The position numbers and the translations under genes are program-made. Shown piece by piece: positions 1 to 6,056 of a stretch of 6,058 nt of DNA. Each line of letters begins with the position of its first letter. Position 1 is the first letter of the stretch. Source of the DNA: a bacterium (GTDB lineage Bacteria > Patescibacteria > ABY1 > BM507 > VMTK01). The DNA lies in the NCBI GenBank assembly GCA_030641105.1, contig DAOWHZ010000088.1, forward strand, positions 1-6,058, in the 5' to 3' direction. The notes beneath the pieces are model-generated. The model was not told the origin of the DNA. It saw only the letters and a list, made by a program, of their open reading frames with translations, and made no database searches.

Positions 1-5
1 ATCAA

Positions 6-185
6 TTATCTCTTTAAATATATCATATATTCAACTATTAACAGAAATAAAGGAAACAAAATACTAAGAATAATTTGAGTATCTTTTCCAATACTATCCA
101 AAGATTGCAGGATAAAAAAAGTAATTAATCCTAAAGTAATAGCTTGGAGTGTTCCAAATATCCAGAATATTTTGTTATTTTTCAT
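6..185 (-). CDS. Small two-helix membrane protein, unknown function
   Basis: This is a 59-codon open frame from ATG (183-185) to TAA (6-8). I do not recognise the protein. The sequence begins MKNNKIFWIFGTLQ and has two hydrophobic stretches, about residues 6-28 and 37-55, joined by a short polar turn (SLDSIGKDTQ). It ends in LKR. The basic residues at both ends suggest that both termini lie in the cytoplasm. No Shine-Dalgarno sequence precedes the ATG, but the other genes here also lack one. A TATAAA box lies only a few bases before the start, so a leaderless transcript is possible. It sits downstream of tRNA-Asp on the same strand. The coherent hydrophobic pattern argues for a real gene, but the short length leaves clear doubt. 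Confidence 0.5.
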   Translation of the reverse strand: MKNNKIFWIFGTLQAITLGLITFFILQSLDSIGKDTQIILSILFPLFLLIVEYMIYLKR

Positions 186-272
186 AAATTTTATAGTTAA
201 ATTTATTAATCACTATGAATTACTTCTACCTTTAAAAGTCCAAACATGGAAATCCACCCTCGGTGAATTTGA

Positions 273-349
273 TGGCGGGAGCGAAGGGACTCGAACCCTC
301 GACCTCTTGCGTGACAGGCAAGCGCTCTAACCAACTGAGCTACGCCCCC
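273..349 (-). tRNA. tRNA-Asp: tRNA-Asp (anticodon GTC)
   Basis: The minus strand folds into a complete cloverleaf. The acceptor stem is GGGGGCG pairing with CGCTCCC (one G-T pair). The anticodon stem CTTGC/GCAAG encloses loop CTGTCAC, giving anticodon GTC. The T arm is GAGGG, TTCGAGT, CCCTT. The discriminator base is G, as expected for tRNA-Asp, and the 3' CCA is encoded (273-275). It reads the aspartate codons GAC and GAT. A promoter lies just upstream at 386-414, so it can be transcribed independently of the kinase gene. Confidence 0.97.
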
Positions 350-385
350 AAAAGAAAAACAGTCTCTACTGGACTATTTTCATAG

Positions 386-414
386 ATAATATCATACAAA
401 CTAACTAAAGTCAA
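386..414 (-). promoter_or_regulatory. Sigma-70-type promoter for tRNA-Asp
   Basis: On the minus strand a -35 box TTGACT (409-414) is separated by exactly 17 bp from a -10 box TATTAT (386-391). Transcription would start near 379, giving a leader of about 30 nt before the tRNA. It lies in the gap after the histidine kinase stop codon and gives the tRNA its own start point. Confidence 0.7.
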
Positions 415-450
415 TATTTGAAACCGCCAAAAGGCAATTCTCTTATTTTA

Positions 451-1848
451 TTATTTTTTCCCTTTAACAACAGGGAACCGCAAAGTCACCTGCGTACCCA
501 CATTTTCAATTGAACTAACCCTAATACTGCCGCGCATCATCTCAACAATCTTTTTAGTAATCCACAAGCCCAGGCCAGTGCCGACAATATCCGCGGTTTT
601 TTTATTTTGCGCGCGATAAAATTTTTCAAACAATCTTTGCTGATCCTTGGCTGTCATGCCAACGCCAGTATCTTTAATTTTAATTTCTAAAACTTTATTT
701 TTTTCTTTTTCTTCAGTTATAATTTCAACCCCGCCTTTTGCAGTATATTTAATGGCATTGCCGATTACATTAAATAAAACCTGCTTAAAACGCTCGCTGT
801 CAATATCAATTAAAGGCAATTTATCAGCATGCGGCTTGTATTCAAATTTTAAATTTTTTTCATCCGCCTGTACTTTTAATTCAGCAACACTGTCTTTGAT
901 AATTTGGCTGACATCCATTGGCTTTTTTTCTATTTTAAGCCGGCCTTGCTCAATGCGGCTGACATTTAATAAATCTTCAACTAACTTTGCTAACCTGTTT
1001 GAAGAGCTCTGAACTATTAACATGGTTTCTTTTAATTTATCGCTGATCTCGCCAAAAGTACCGTCTAATACCATGGAAATATAACCTTTAATGCCGGTTA
1101 CCGGGGTTCGCAATTCATGCGAAGCAATAGAAATAAATTCATCTTTCATTTGATCAACCTCTTTGATTTTTCTATATAAAAGCGCGTAATCCCATAACCG
1201 GACAGCAATTGCTAAAAATAAAATAACAATTAAAACGGTTACAACTAACAAAATAATTGAAGCATTACGATTATAATGGGTTAATTCATCAATAATTTTA
1301 GAAGACAGTTTCATTGTTAAAAGAGCTTGCTTTTCACCAACTGTATTGCTCATGGGCAAGGCTACCAGCCAAAACCTTTCCTCTGAATTAAAGCCATTAA
1401 CCAGCTCCTCGCCTTCAGCAGTAGAAGCTAATCGCAAAGAATCAGTTGCTAAGCCGTCATTATCCGGCTGTGTCCAGGCTATCTTATAATAATAAAATTT
1501 TAAAATTTTGCCTAAATCTTCCTTTTGAGAGCTGGCAATTATTTTAAAATCGTCGCCCTCCGGCTTAAGCACTGCTAAATCCTGAAATTCCAAATTCTTT
1601 TGTGACAATGTTTCAATCTTTTGTTGAATTGTTTCCTGATCAGTTAAATCATCTTGGATTAAAGCATAAATAGAACGGCCCACAATCAAAGCCTGGCGCT
1701 GCAAGGCAACATCCAGGCTTTGGTTATATTTGTTTATTATAAAAACAGTATTAAAAGCAATTAGCAAAGGTATTAAAATAATTAAAATAATGCCATAAGC
1801 CAATTGCAAAGTTTCTCTATTTTTTTCAAAAAAATTCTTTATGTTCAT
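451..1848 (-). CDS. Membrane sensor histidine kinase (orphan in this window)
   Basis: This 465-residue kinase would autophosphorylate on a histidine in response to an external signal and pass the phosphate to a response regulator. Membrane segments lie at about residues 17-38 and 196-217. Between them is an extracytoplasmic domain of about 157 residues whose pattern (a VLKPEGDDFKIIASS stretch and a later FWLVALPM strand) resembles a single Cache/PAS-like sensor; that assignment is inference. A HisKA domain follows, with FISIASHELRTP and the phospho-acceptor His244. The ATPase domain is intact: N box with Asn360 and Asn364, G1 DTGVGM (393-398), F box LFEKFYR (406-412) and G2 GTGLGL (423-428). 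There is no HAMP domain: TM2 leads almost directly into HisKA. The gene starts 71 bp after the large surface protein gene on the same strand and has no clear promoter of its own, so co-transcription is likely. No response regulator is present in the window. The start is the first ATG of the frame, without a Shine-Dalgarno sequence. Confidence 0.95.
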   Translation of the reverse strand: MNIKNFFEKNRETLQLAYGIILIILIPLLIAFNTVFIINKYNQSLDVALQRQALIVGRSIYALIQDDLTDQETIQQKIETLSQKNLEFQDLAVLKPEGDDFKIIASSQKEDLGKILKFYYYKIAWTQPDNDGLATDSLRLASTAEGEELVNGFNSEERFWLVALPMSNTVGEKQALLTMKLSSKIIDELTHYNRNASIILLVVTVLIVILFLAIAVRLWDYALLYRKIKEVDQMKDEFISIASHELRTPVTGIKGYISMVLDGTFGEISDKLKETMLIVQSSSNRLAKLVEDLLNVSRIEQGRLKIEKKPMDVSQIIKDSVAELKVQADEKNLKFEYKPHADKLPLIDIDSERFKQVLFNVIGNAIKYTAKGGVEIITEEKEKNKVLEIKIKDTGVGMTAKDQQRLFEKFYRAQNKKTADIVGTGLGLWITKKIVEMMRGSIRVSSIENVGTQVTLRFPVVKGKK

Positions 1849-1876
1849 GAATATATAATATAATTCAAATCCTCAT

Positions 1877-1890
1877 CCCGCTAAGGCGGG
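1877..1890. repeat. Short GC-rich palindrome between the surface protein and kinase genes
   Basis: A perfect 5-bp stem CCCGC/GCGGG with a 4-base loop sits in an otherwise AT-rich gap. On the coding (minus) strand it is followed by ATGAGGATTTG rather than a run of T, so it does not look like an intrinsic terminator. It may be an mRNA-stabilising or processing hairpin, or one copy of a dispersed palindromic repeat. Confidence 0.55.
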
Positions 1891-1919
1891 AAATAATAAT
1901 TTGTAGTATTCGGATTATT

Positions 1920-4900
1920 TTAAACTCTTAACCCCTGCTTCCTCTTCTGAATAATAAAAATAACAAACAGCAAAATACCTGCCACAACTGTTAAAATAGC
2001 AATAATCAAATAATACTTAATCATGCTTTCTGCCTTTTTAGTAGTTGGAGCAGCAACCGAAGCAGCTACAAAATCCTTAACTGACACGGCTTTGGCTTCC
2101 TTAACAAAGAAATTTAAAGGATTACTCTTTGTTATTACCTTGCCGGTATTATCATTAATGGCCACATAAATTTCATGTTCGCCTTCAATCAAAGACTTGC
2201 TGAATTCATACTGCCAATTGCCGTATTCATCAGCTTGCACAGTGGCTACGATTGGCAAGTCAGAATAAATATATAAAGTGGCTACGCTGTTTGGCTCGGC
2301 TTGTCCAGCTAAATTGTATCCTTGGTTTAATCCATTTTGTTCATCGGCAAGATTAACAATGCTTTTAACAGCCAGCTCTTCTGACACTTCGCCTTCGGTT
2401 TTTGGCTGGCCCAAAGTTTTATCAGTTAAAATCGCCTGATCAACCGGAGCCATGGCAATTTTTAATTCTCCCGCGCCTGTTGGATTATAATTATTTGCCA
2501 TTTCTGCGCCATCATTATAGCCATCGCTATCACTGTCAGGATTATTTGGATCAGTGCCTAATCTAATTTCCATATCATCGGACAATCCATCTCCATCACT
2601 ATCAATCATTAAAGCCACTGGCGCTGTCTGGATTAAATTCTCATCTTCATCTAAGATCAACCTTTCTCCAGCAGCTATAATTTTTAAACCGGTTTGCTTT
2701 TCTTTAATTGGAATAATTTCCTTGGCCATTTCTAAGGTTGCTTCTAAATCTTCTATAGCAACAGATGCGCCTACCATCTGAATTACTTTTTCTTTTAATT
2801 CAGCAAACTGAACTTGCTTAGCCACGATATTGCCTAAATGCCTGTCTCTGATTGAATTCTTGCATTGCCAGTCATCCACACCCTGGCAGGTAACTTGAGG
2901 AGCGTATTTGTTAAACATAAATTCCTCGCATTCTTGCTCGTCTTCTATGCCGGCCGCAATACATTCGCGAGGCCCATATTTTTTAAACATTATTTTATCG
3001 CACTCCTGTCTGGTTGTAGCGCCAGCATCACGGCATTCTTTAGGCATATATTTTTGCTGCATATAAAGATCGCATTCTTTTTCATCTGTGATGCCTTGAT
3101 CTTGACATTCCTTGGGCATATACATTTTTCTCATTACTTTTTCACATTCTTCGGGTGTTTTAGCACCGGCTTTTTGGCACTCAATCGGCAGTTTATCCGC
3201 GGGTACTCCCTCTTCACCATATTTTTCAAACATGTATTTTTTACACGCTTCAGGATTTAAAATTCCAGCTTCACGGCAATCATCAGGTGCGTGTTTTTTA
3301 AACATAAACTTTTCACATTCTTTAGGCGTAGTAATCCCGGCTTCAATGCACTCTTTTGGCGCGTGTTTTTTAAACATTATTTCTTCACATTCCTCTGGAC
3401 TAGTAGCTCCGGCATCTTTACACTCTGGCGGCATATGCATCATCATCATGTGCTTCTCGCATTCCTCCGGATCAGTAATATTAGCTTGTGAACATTCCTG
3501 TGGCATATGTTGAATAAACATTATTTTATCGCATTCTTCTTTGGTTGTAGCCCCGGCTTGTAAACATTCCGGCGGCATAAATTTTTCAAACATTATTTTT
3601 TCACATTGTTCAGGTGTAATAATTCCGGCTTCTCTGCATTCTGGAGGCATTCCCTGCTCTTCTTCATAATATCCAAATTCACTAACTGGCTCAAATTCAA
3701 ATTTAACTAAATTATCCATGTTGCCATATTTCTCCCTTAATATATAATCGCATTCTACTGGATTAGTAATTCCTGCCTCTTGGCATTCAGGCGGCAAATG
3801 ATTTTCCATCATATATTTATCGCATTCTTCCGGAGTAGTGATATCAGCGCTTTTACATTCAGGGGTTAAAAAATTTTGAATACTCATTATTTTATCGCAT
3901 TCTTCTTTGGTTCTAACTCCTGCCTGAACACACTCATACGGCATACTGGAGGTAAAAATAATTTTGCTACACTCCTCTGGCGTAGTTGCTCCGGCTTGCT
4001 GGCATTCCCAGGGCATAGCAAACCTGAACATATATTTTTTGCATTCTTCATGATCTAAAATTCCTTGCATTCGACACTCTGGCGGCATTATCATAAACTT
4101 GTCGCACTCTTCTTGAGACAATCCTTTATCTCTGCATTCCGGAGGTGTCATCATATATTTATCACACTCTTCCCATGTTAAAAATCCTTTTTCACGGCAC
4201 TCTGGCGGCAGAGACATAAACTTTTTGCATTCTTCCGCGGAATTAATATTATTTTTCTGGCATTCAGGTAAAACATCAAAAATAAACTGTTCAATAATGG
4301 GTTGTTTAATAGTTGTCCCTGCCATTGGTTGAATTATTTCTTTGGGATAATACTCAACAGTTGGTTTTTCCGGATAATACTCATCAATTGGCTGCGGCAA
4401 TAAAGTATCAGTATAATTGTTTTTTATTTCAATGCTGTCATGCAGATCAACTTTATTTGTTGCTTGCCCCGTTGGATAGCCTGCTTCATCCAATGGGGCT
4501 TGGTTTTTTGTTTGGGAACTAAATGATTTAGAAACTTTAACCTCCCCTCCAACAAAAGCATGGGCTGTTATTTTATAATAATTATCAGGAAATTCAGCGG
4601 TCCTCCAGATAAAATAATATTGTTTATTATTTTCTTTAATGCCCTGATATTTTTCACTGCGAGCGCCTTCAACAGCAAAATCAACTTTATTAACTTCTTT
4701 ATTAAGCATTGCGGTAATTCGCTGATCACCGGAAAGAGGCGGCTGAAGAGCTTCCAGCCAGGTAATTTCATAAAAATCCGGTTCATAATCAATAGTGTCA
4801 TTAATTGTTGTTAAAGGATTATTTATTATCACATCTACTTGTTTAGATATATCTATATAACCGCTTTTTGTGGCATAAGCTTTAATTGTATACTGGCCAT

Positions 4901-5216
4901 TATTATAAGTAGTGGTATTCCAGGCTAAAGAATAAATTTTATTGCCTTGGTAAATAGGGGCATATTGATTTAATTGATTTCCATTTTGCAAAATAAAAAA
5001 TACCACCTCTGCTTCTTCGCTAGTTTTAACAGAAAAATTAGCGCTGCCAGATACTTCAGCAGGCGCAGACACAAACTCCATGGCCATAATATAATGAGTA
5101 GTGTCTGTGGCAGTAGTAGCTTTAACAAAATCCGCAACCACAAAAAAAACCGCCTGGTTTAATACCAATAAAGCGGCTAATACAATATTAACAAACTTAA
5201 ACTTTGTTTTTTTCAT
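1920..5216 (-). CDS. Giant cysteine-repeat surface protein, C-terminally membrane-anchored
   Basis: This 1098-residue protein is predicted to be exported and held in the cytoplasmic membrane. I cannot name a family for the whole. Residues 1-33 are a signal peptide (KKTKFKF, then a long hydrophobic core, with cleavage plausible after VVA at 28 or VKA at 33). Two beta-rich, Ig-like segments follow (about 41-133 and 142-236), then a Pro/Tyr linker with a duplicated EYYP motif (279-291). Residues 316-790 are 19 Cys-pair repeats. Residues 800-870 look helical. Residues 872-905 form a calcium-binding DxDxDG segment, and residues about 963-1037 a bacterial Ig-like domain. After an Ala/Ser/Thr linker comes a transmembrane helix (about 1066-1089) and a basic tail KRKQGLRV. 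There is no LPxTG sorting signal. All 38 cysteines lie in the repeat array. The ATG follows an A/T-rich leader without Shine-Dalgarno; the signal peptide supports this start. Likely roles are adhesion, ligand binding or a surface scaffold (inference). Confidence 0.93.
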   Translation of the reverse strand: MKKTKFKFVNIVLAALLVLNQAVFFVVADFVKATTATDTTHYIMAMEFVSAPAEVSGSANFSVKTSEEAEVVFFILQNGNQLNQYAPIYQGNKIYSLAWNTTTYNNGQYTIKAYATKSGYIDISKQVDVIINNPLTTINDTIDYEPDFYEITWLEALQPPLSGDQRITAMLNKEVNKVDFAVEGARSEKYQGIKENNKQYYFIWRTAEFPDNYYKITAHAFVGGEVKVSKSFSSQTKNQAPLDEAGYPTGQATNKVDLHDSIEIKNNYTDTLLPQPIDEYYPEKPTVEYYPKEIIQPMAGTTIKQPIIEQFIFDVLPECQKNNINSAEECKKFMSLPPECREKGFLTWEECDKYMMTPPECRDKGLSQEECDKFMIMPPECRMQGILDHEECKKYMFRFAMPWECQQAGATTPEECSKIIFTSSMPYECVQAGVRTKEECDKIMSIQNFLTPECKSADITTPEECDKYMMENHLPPECQEAGITNPVECDYILREKYGNMDNLVKFEFEPVSEFGYYEEEQGMPPECREAGIITPEQCEKIMFEKFMPPECLQAGATTKEECDKIMFIQHMPQECSQANITDPEECEKHMMMMHMPPECKDAGATSPEECEEIMFKKHAPKECIEAGITTPKECEKFMFKKHAPDDCREAGILNPEACKKYMFEKYGEEGVPADKLPIECQKAGAKTPEECEKVMRKMYMPKECQDQGITDEKECDLYMQQKYMPKECRDAGATTRQECDKIMFKKYGPRECIAAGIEDEQECEEFMFNKYAPQVTCQGVDDWQCKNSIRDRHLGNIVAKQVQFAELKEKVIQMVGASVAIEDLEATLEMAKEIIPIKEKQTGLKIIAAGERLILDEDENLIQTAPVALMIDSDGDGLSDDMEIRLGTDPNNPDSDSDGYNDGAEMANNYNPTGAGELKIAMAPVDQAILTDKTLGQPKTEGEVSEELAVKSIVNLADEQNGLNQGYNLAGQAEPNSVATLYIYSDLPIVATVQADEYGNWQYEFSKSLIEGEHEIYVAINDNTGKVITKSNPLNFFVKEAKAVSVKDFVAASVAAPTTKKAESMIKYYLIIAILTVVAGILLFVIFIIQKRKQGLRV
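2502..2603 (-). other. Calcium-binding thrombospondin-3-like repeat segment (residues 872-905)
   Basis: The encoded stretch contains DSDGDGLSDDME, then LGTDPNNPDSDSDGYNDGAE. Two DxDxDG loops, each followed by an acidic residue, and the linking GTDPNNPDSD are the hallmark of TSP type 3 / EF-hand-like calcium loops in bacterial exported proteins. Asp872, 874, 876, 880, 894, 896, 898 and 902 are candidate ligands. It supports an extracytoplasmic location and probably stiffens the link between the cysteine array and the membrane-proximal Ig-like domain. Confidence 0.85.
3519..3546. repeat. Direct repeat copy A inside the cysteine array
   Basis: These 28 bases are identical to 3885-3912, 366 bp away, and both copies encode TKEECDKIM (units 10 and 6). 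The other units use different synonymous and non-synonymous sequence, so this exact match stands out as a sign of recent exchange between units. Confidence 0.85.
3885..3912. repeat. Direct repeat copy B inside the cysteine array
   Basis: This is the second copy of the 28-base exact repeat, in the part of the surface protein gene encoding repeat unit 6 (TKEECDKIM around Cys440). The flanking codons differ from copy A, so the identity is confined to a short tract. Confidence 0.85.
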
Positions 5217-5238
5217 ATATTTTTGTTTTTATTTTTAG

Positions 5239-5262
5239 CCCTGCTCGTCGCAAGGAGCGGGG
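5239..5262. repeat. GC-rich palindrome in the surface protein 5' leader
   Basis: The arms CCCTGCTC (5239-5246) and GAGCGGGG (5255-5262) pair over 8 bp around an 8-base loop. On the plus strand the one imperfect pair is a G-T wobble, and the hairpin is followed by GTTTTTT and more T-rich sequence, so it could terminate antisense transcription in that direction. On the minus strand the same position is a C-A mismatch, and the hairpin falls in the roughly 70-nt leader of the surface protein mRNA. It may equally be a copy of a dispersed palindromic repeat. Confidence 0.6.
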
Positions 5263-5293
5263 TGGTTTTTTAATTTTTTTATTTTATATGTTA

Positions 5294-5322
5294 ATTATAG
5301 CACATAAAACATTACTTGTCAA
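5294..5322 (-). promoter_or_regulatory. Near-perfect sigma-70 promoter for the surface protein gene
   Basis: On the minus strand TTGACA (5317-5322), a 17-bp spacer and TATAAT (5294-5299) match the consensus at every hexamer position. TG one base before the -10 box adds an extended -10 element. Transcription would begin near 5287, about 70 nt before the ATG at 5216. This predicts strong constitutive expression of the surface protein, probably with the kinase downstream. Confidence 0.85.
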
Positions 5323-5358
5323 AAATTGCACTTCGTGGTAAAATTTAGGCGAGTTAAA

Positions 5359-5387
5359 TTGACAAATCATAAATTTTATTATAATAT
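5359..5387 (+). promoter_or_regulatory. Promoter for rplS
   Basis: TTGACA at 5359-5364 is followed by TATAAT at 5380-5385 (15-bp spacer) or by TAATAT at 5382-5387 (17-bp spacer). Transcription would start near 5393, giving a leader of about 66 nt before the L19 start. It is divergent from the surface protein promoter, with 36 bp between the two -35 boxes. Confidence 0.75.
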
Positions 5388-5418
5388 CTTTAATAGCTAA
5401 ATAATTTTAATTTTATTT

Positions 5419-5444
5419 AAAATAGAATGGTTTCATTCTGTTTT
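5419..5444 (+). promoter_or_regulatory. Terminator-like hairpin in the rplS leader
   Basis: AGAATG (5424-5429), loop GTTT and CATTCT (5434-5439) form a 6-bp stem. It extends to 11 bp with a T-G wobble and four A-T pairs into the following run of six T. It ends about 15 nt before the rplS ATG. Hairpin plus T-tract is the form of an intrinsic terminator or attenuator, and its place also lets it affect ribosome access. Ribosomal protein genes are often controlled through leader structures; a role here is inference. Confidence 0.5.
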
Positions 5445-5458
5445 TTATATAAAAGTAT

Positions 5459-5848
5459 ATGTCCAAAGAAAAACAAGACAAAAAAGCCAATAAAGAAAGC
5501 AAAAAAACTGCTGAGAAAAAAGAGAAAAGAGTCATTCCTGAAATTAGGCCTGGCATGACTATTAAAGTCTACCAAAAAATTAAAGAGCTTAACCCCAAAG
5601 GAGAAGAAAAAGAAAGAATACAATATTTTGAAGGCATGGTTATTGCCAGAAAACATGGCAAACAAGCCGGTGGCACAATTACTGTTAGAAAAATTTCTGA
5701 CGGTGTCGGCGTTGAAAAAATTTTTCCGTTGAATCTACCCGCTATCACCAAAATTGAAATTAAGAAACAGGTGCGAGTTAGACGAGCTAAGTTGTATTTT
5801 TTGAAACGCGGATATAAGAAGAAATTGAAAGAGAAGAAAGCCGCTTAA
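5459..5848 (+). CDS. rplS: Large ribosomal subunit protein bL19
   Basis: This is ribosomal protein L19, 129 residues, which binds the 50S subunit at the interface with the small subunit. The family core is clear: IPEIRPGMTIKVYQKI (26-41), ERIQYFEGMVIARKHG (52-67), TVRKISDGVGVEKIFP (75-90), and IEIKKQVRVRRAKLYFLKRG (99-118). It is a little longer than the usual 115 or so residues because of a lysine-rich N-terminal extension (residues 1-24), which replaces the usual short helical start. A small insert (NPKGEE) precedes ERIQ. The C-terminus is KKKLKEKKAA and lacks the common RGKAARI-type ending. The ATG has no Shine-Dalgarno sequence and lies about 15 nt after a hairpin. tRNA-Leu begins 46 bp downstream on the same strand and may be on the same transcript. 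Confidence 0.97.
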   Translation: MSKEKQDKKANKESKKTAEKKEKRVIPEIRPGMTIKVYQKIKELNPKGEEKERIQYFEGMVIARKHGKQAGGTITVRKISDGVGVEKIFPLNLPAITKIEIKKQVRVRRAKLYFLKRGYKKKLKEKKAA

Positions 5849-5850
5849 GC

Positions 5851-5978
<128 letters not shown>

Positions 5979-5979
5979 C

Positions 5980-6018
5980 CCATCCTTCGCCAAGGCTACG
6001 GATGGCAAGCCATTTTTT
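5980..6018 (+). terminator. Possible terminator after tRNA-Leu
   Basis: Two overlapping hairpins lie just past the tRNA. One is CCATCC (5980-5985) with GGATGG (6000-6005). The other is the small ATGG-CAAG-CCAT hairpin, directly followed by a run of T (6013-6018). The second has the hairpin plus T-tract form, but its stem is short, so termination here is plausible rather than certain. Confidence 0.45.
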
Positions 6019-6056
6019 ATTTCAATTTTATGGGCTTGCCCTACGAAGCCTTGGCG
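5988..6056. repeat. Inverted repeat with 24-base GC-rich arms at the window edge
   Basis: The arms at 5988-6011 and 6033-6056 pair at 21 of 24 positions, with mismatches at 5998, 6001 and 6003, around a 21-base AT-rich loop. The outer block of 10 bp (CGCCAAGGCT) and the inner block of 8 bp (GGCAAGCC) are perfect. It contains no visible coding sequence. The form fits a miniature palindromic or REP-like repeat. It may continue beyond the window. Confidence 0.75.

Larger units (their letters stand above)
2847..4271 (-). repeat. Array of 19 Cys-pair repeats (protein residues 316-790)
   Basis: The unit reads roughly MPPECREAGITTPEECEKIM plus 3-4 linker residues. First cysteines lie at residues 319, 340, 361, 381, 405, 429, 454, 478, 527, 551, 575, 599, 623, 647, 680, 704, 728, 752 and 777. 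The partner usually follows 11 residues later (C-x10-C); unit 3 has x9 and the divergent last unit x7. The period is 20-21 residues for units 1-3, then mostly exactly 24 residues (72 bp). Inserts interrupt the array after unit 8 (about 490-523, acidic and aromatic) and within the linker of unit 14 (about 664-676). Each unit has the look of two short helices (PECREAG and TPEECEKIMF) that a disulfide could staple together; this is inference from pattern. I know no named family with this signature. Confidence 0.9.

Noticed and set aside
206..247. A 13-codon minus-strand frame after tRNA-Asp (MFGLLKVEVIHSD)
   Set aside because: It is too short to support, with no ribosome binding site and no context requiring a peptide.
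421..441. GCC-TTTT-GGC hairpin after the kinase stop codon as a terminator
   Set aside because: Only three strong pairs form, and no real T-tract follows on the minus strand.
1920..2021. Sortase anchoring of the surface protein
   Set aside because: No LPxTG-like motif precedes the C-terminal hydrophobic helix; the helix with its basic tail fits a simple membrane anchor.
2865..3513. Overlapping plus-strand open frames opposite the cysteine array
   Set aside because: They mirror the 72-bp period of the minus-strand gene, which is a multiple of three and keeps antisense frames open. Their translations have no start context and no independent domain pattern.
2847..4271. A CRISPR array, because of regular repeats about 72 bp apart
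   Set aside because: The repeats are in frame, diverged at the DNA level and fully coding, with no constant repeat and variable spacer structure and no cas genes.
4560..4814. Open frames on both strands within the second Ig-like segment
   Set aside because: They overlap the well-supported 1098-residue gene and show only biased, low-information composition. They are frame shadows.
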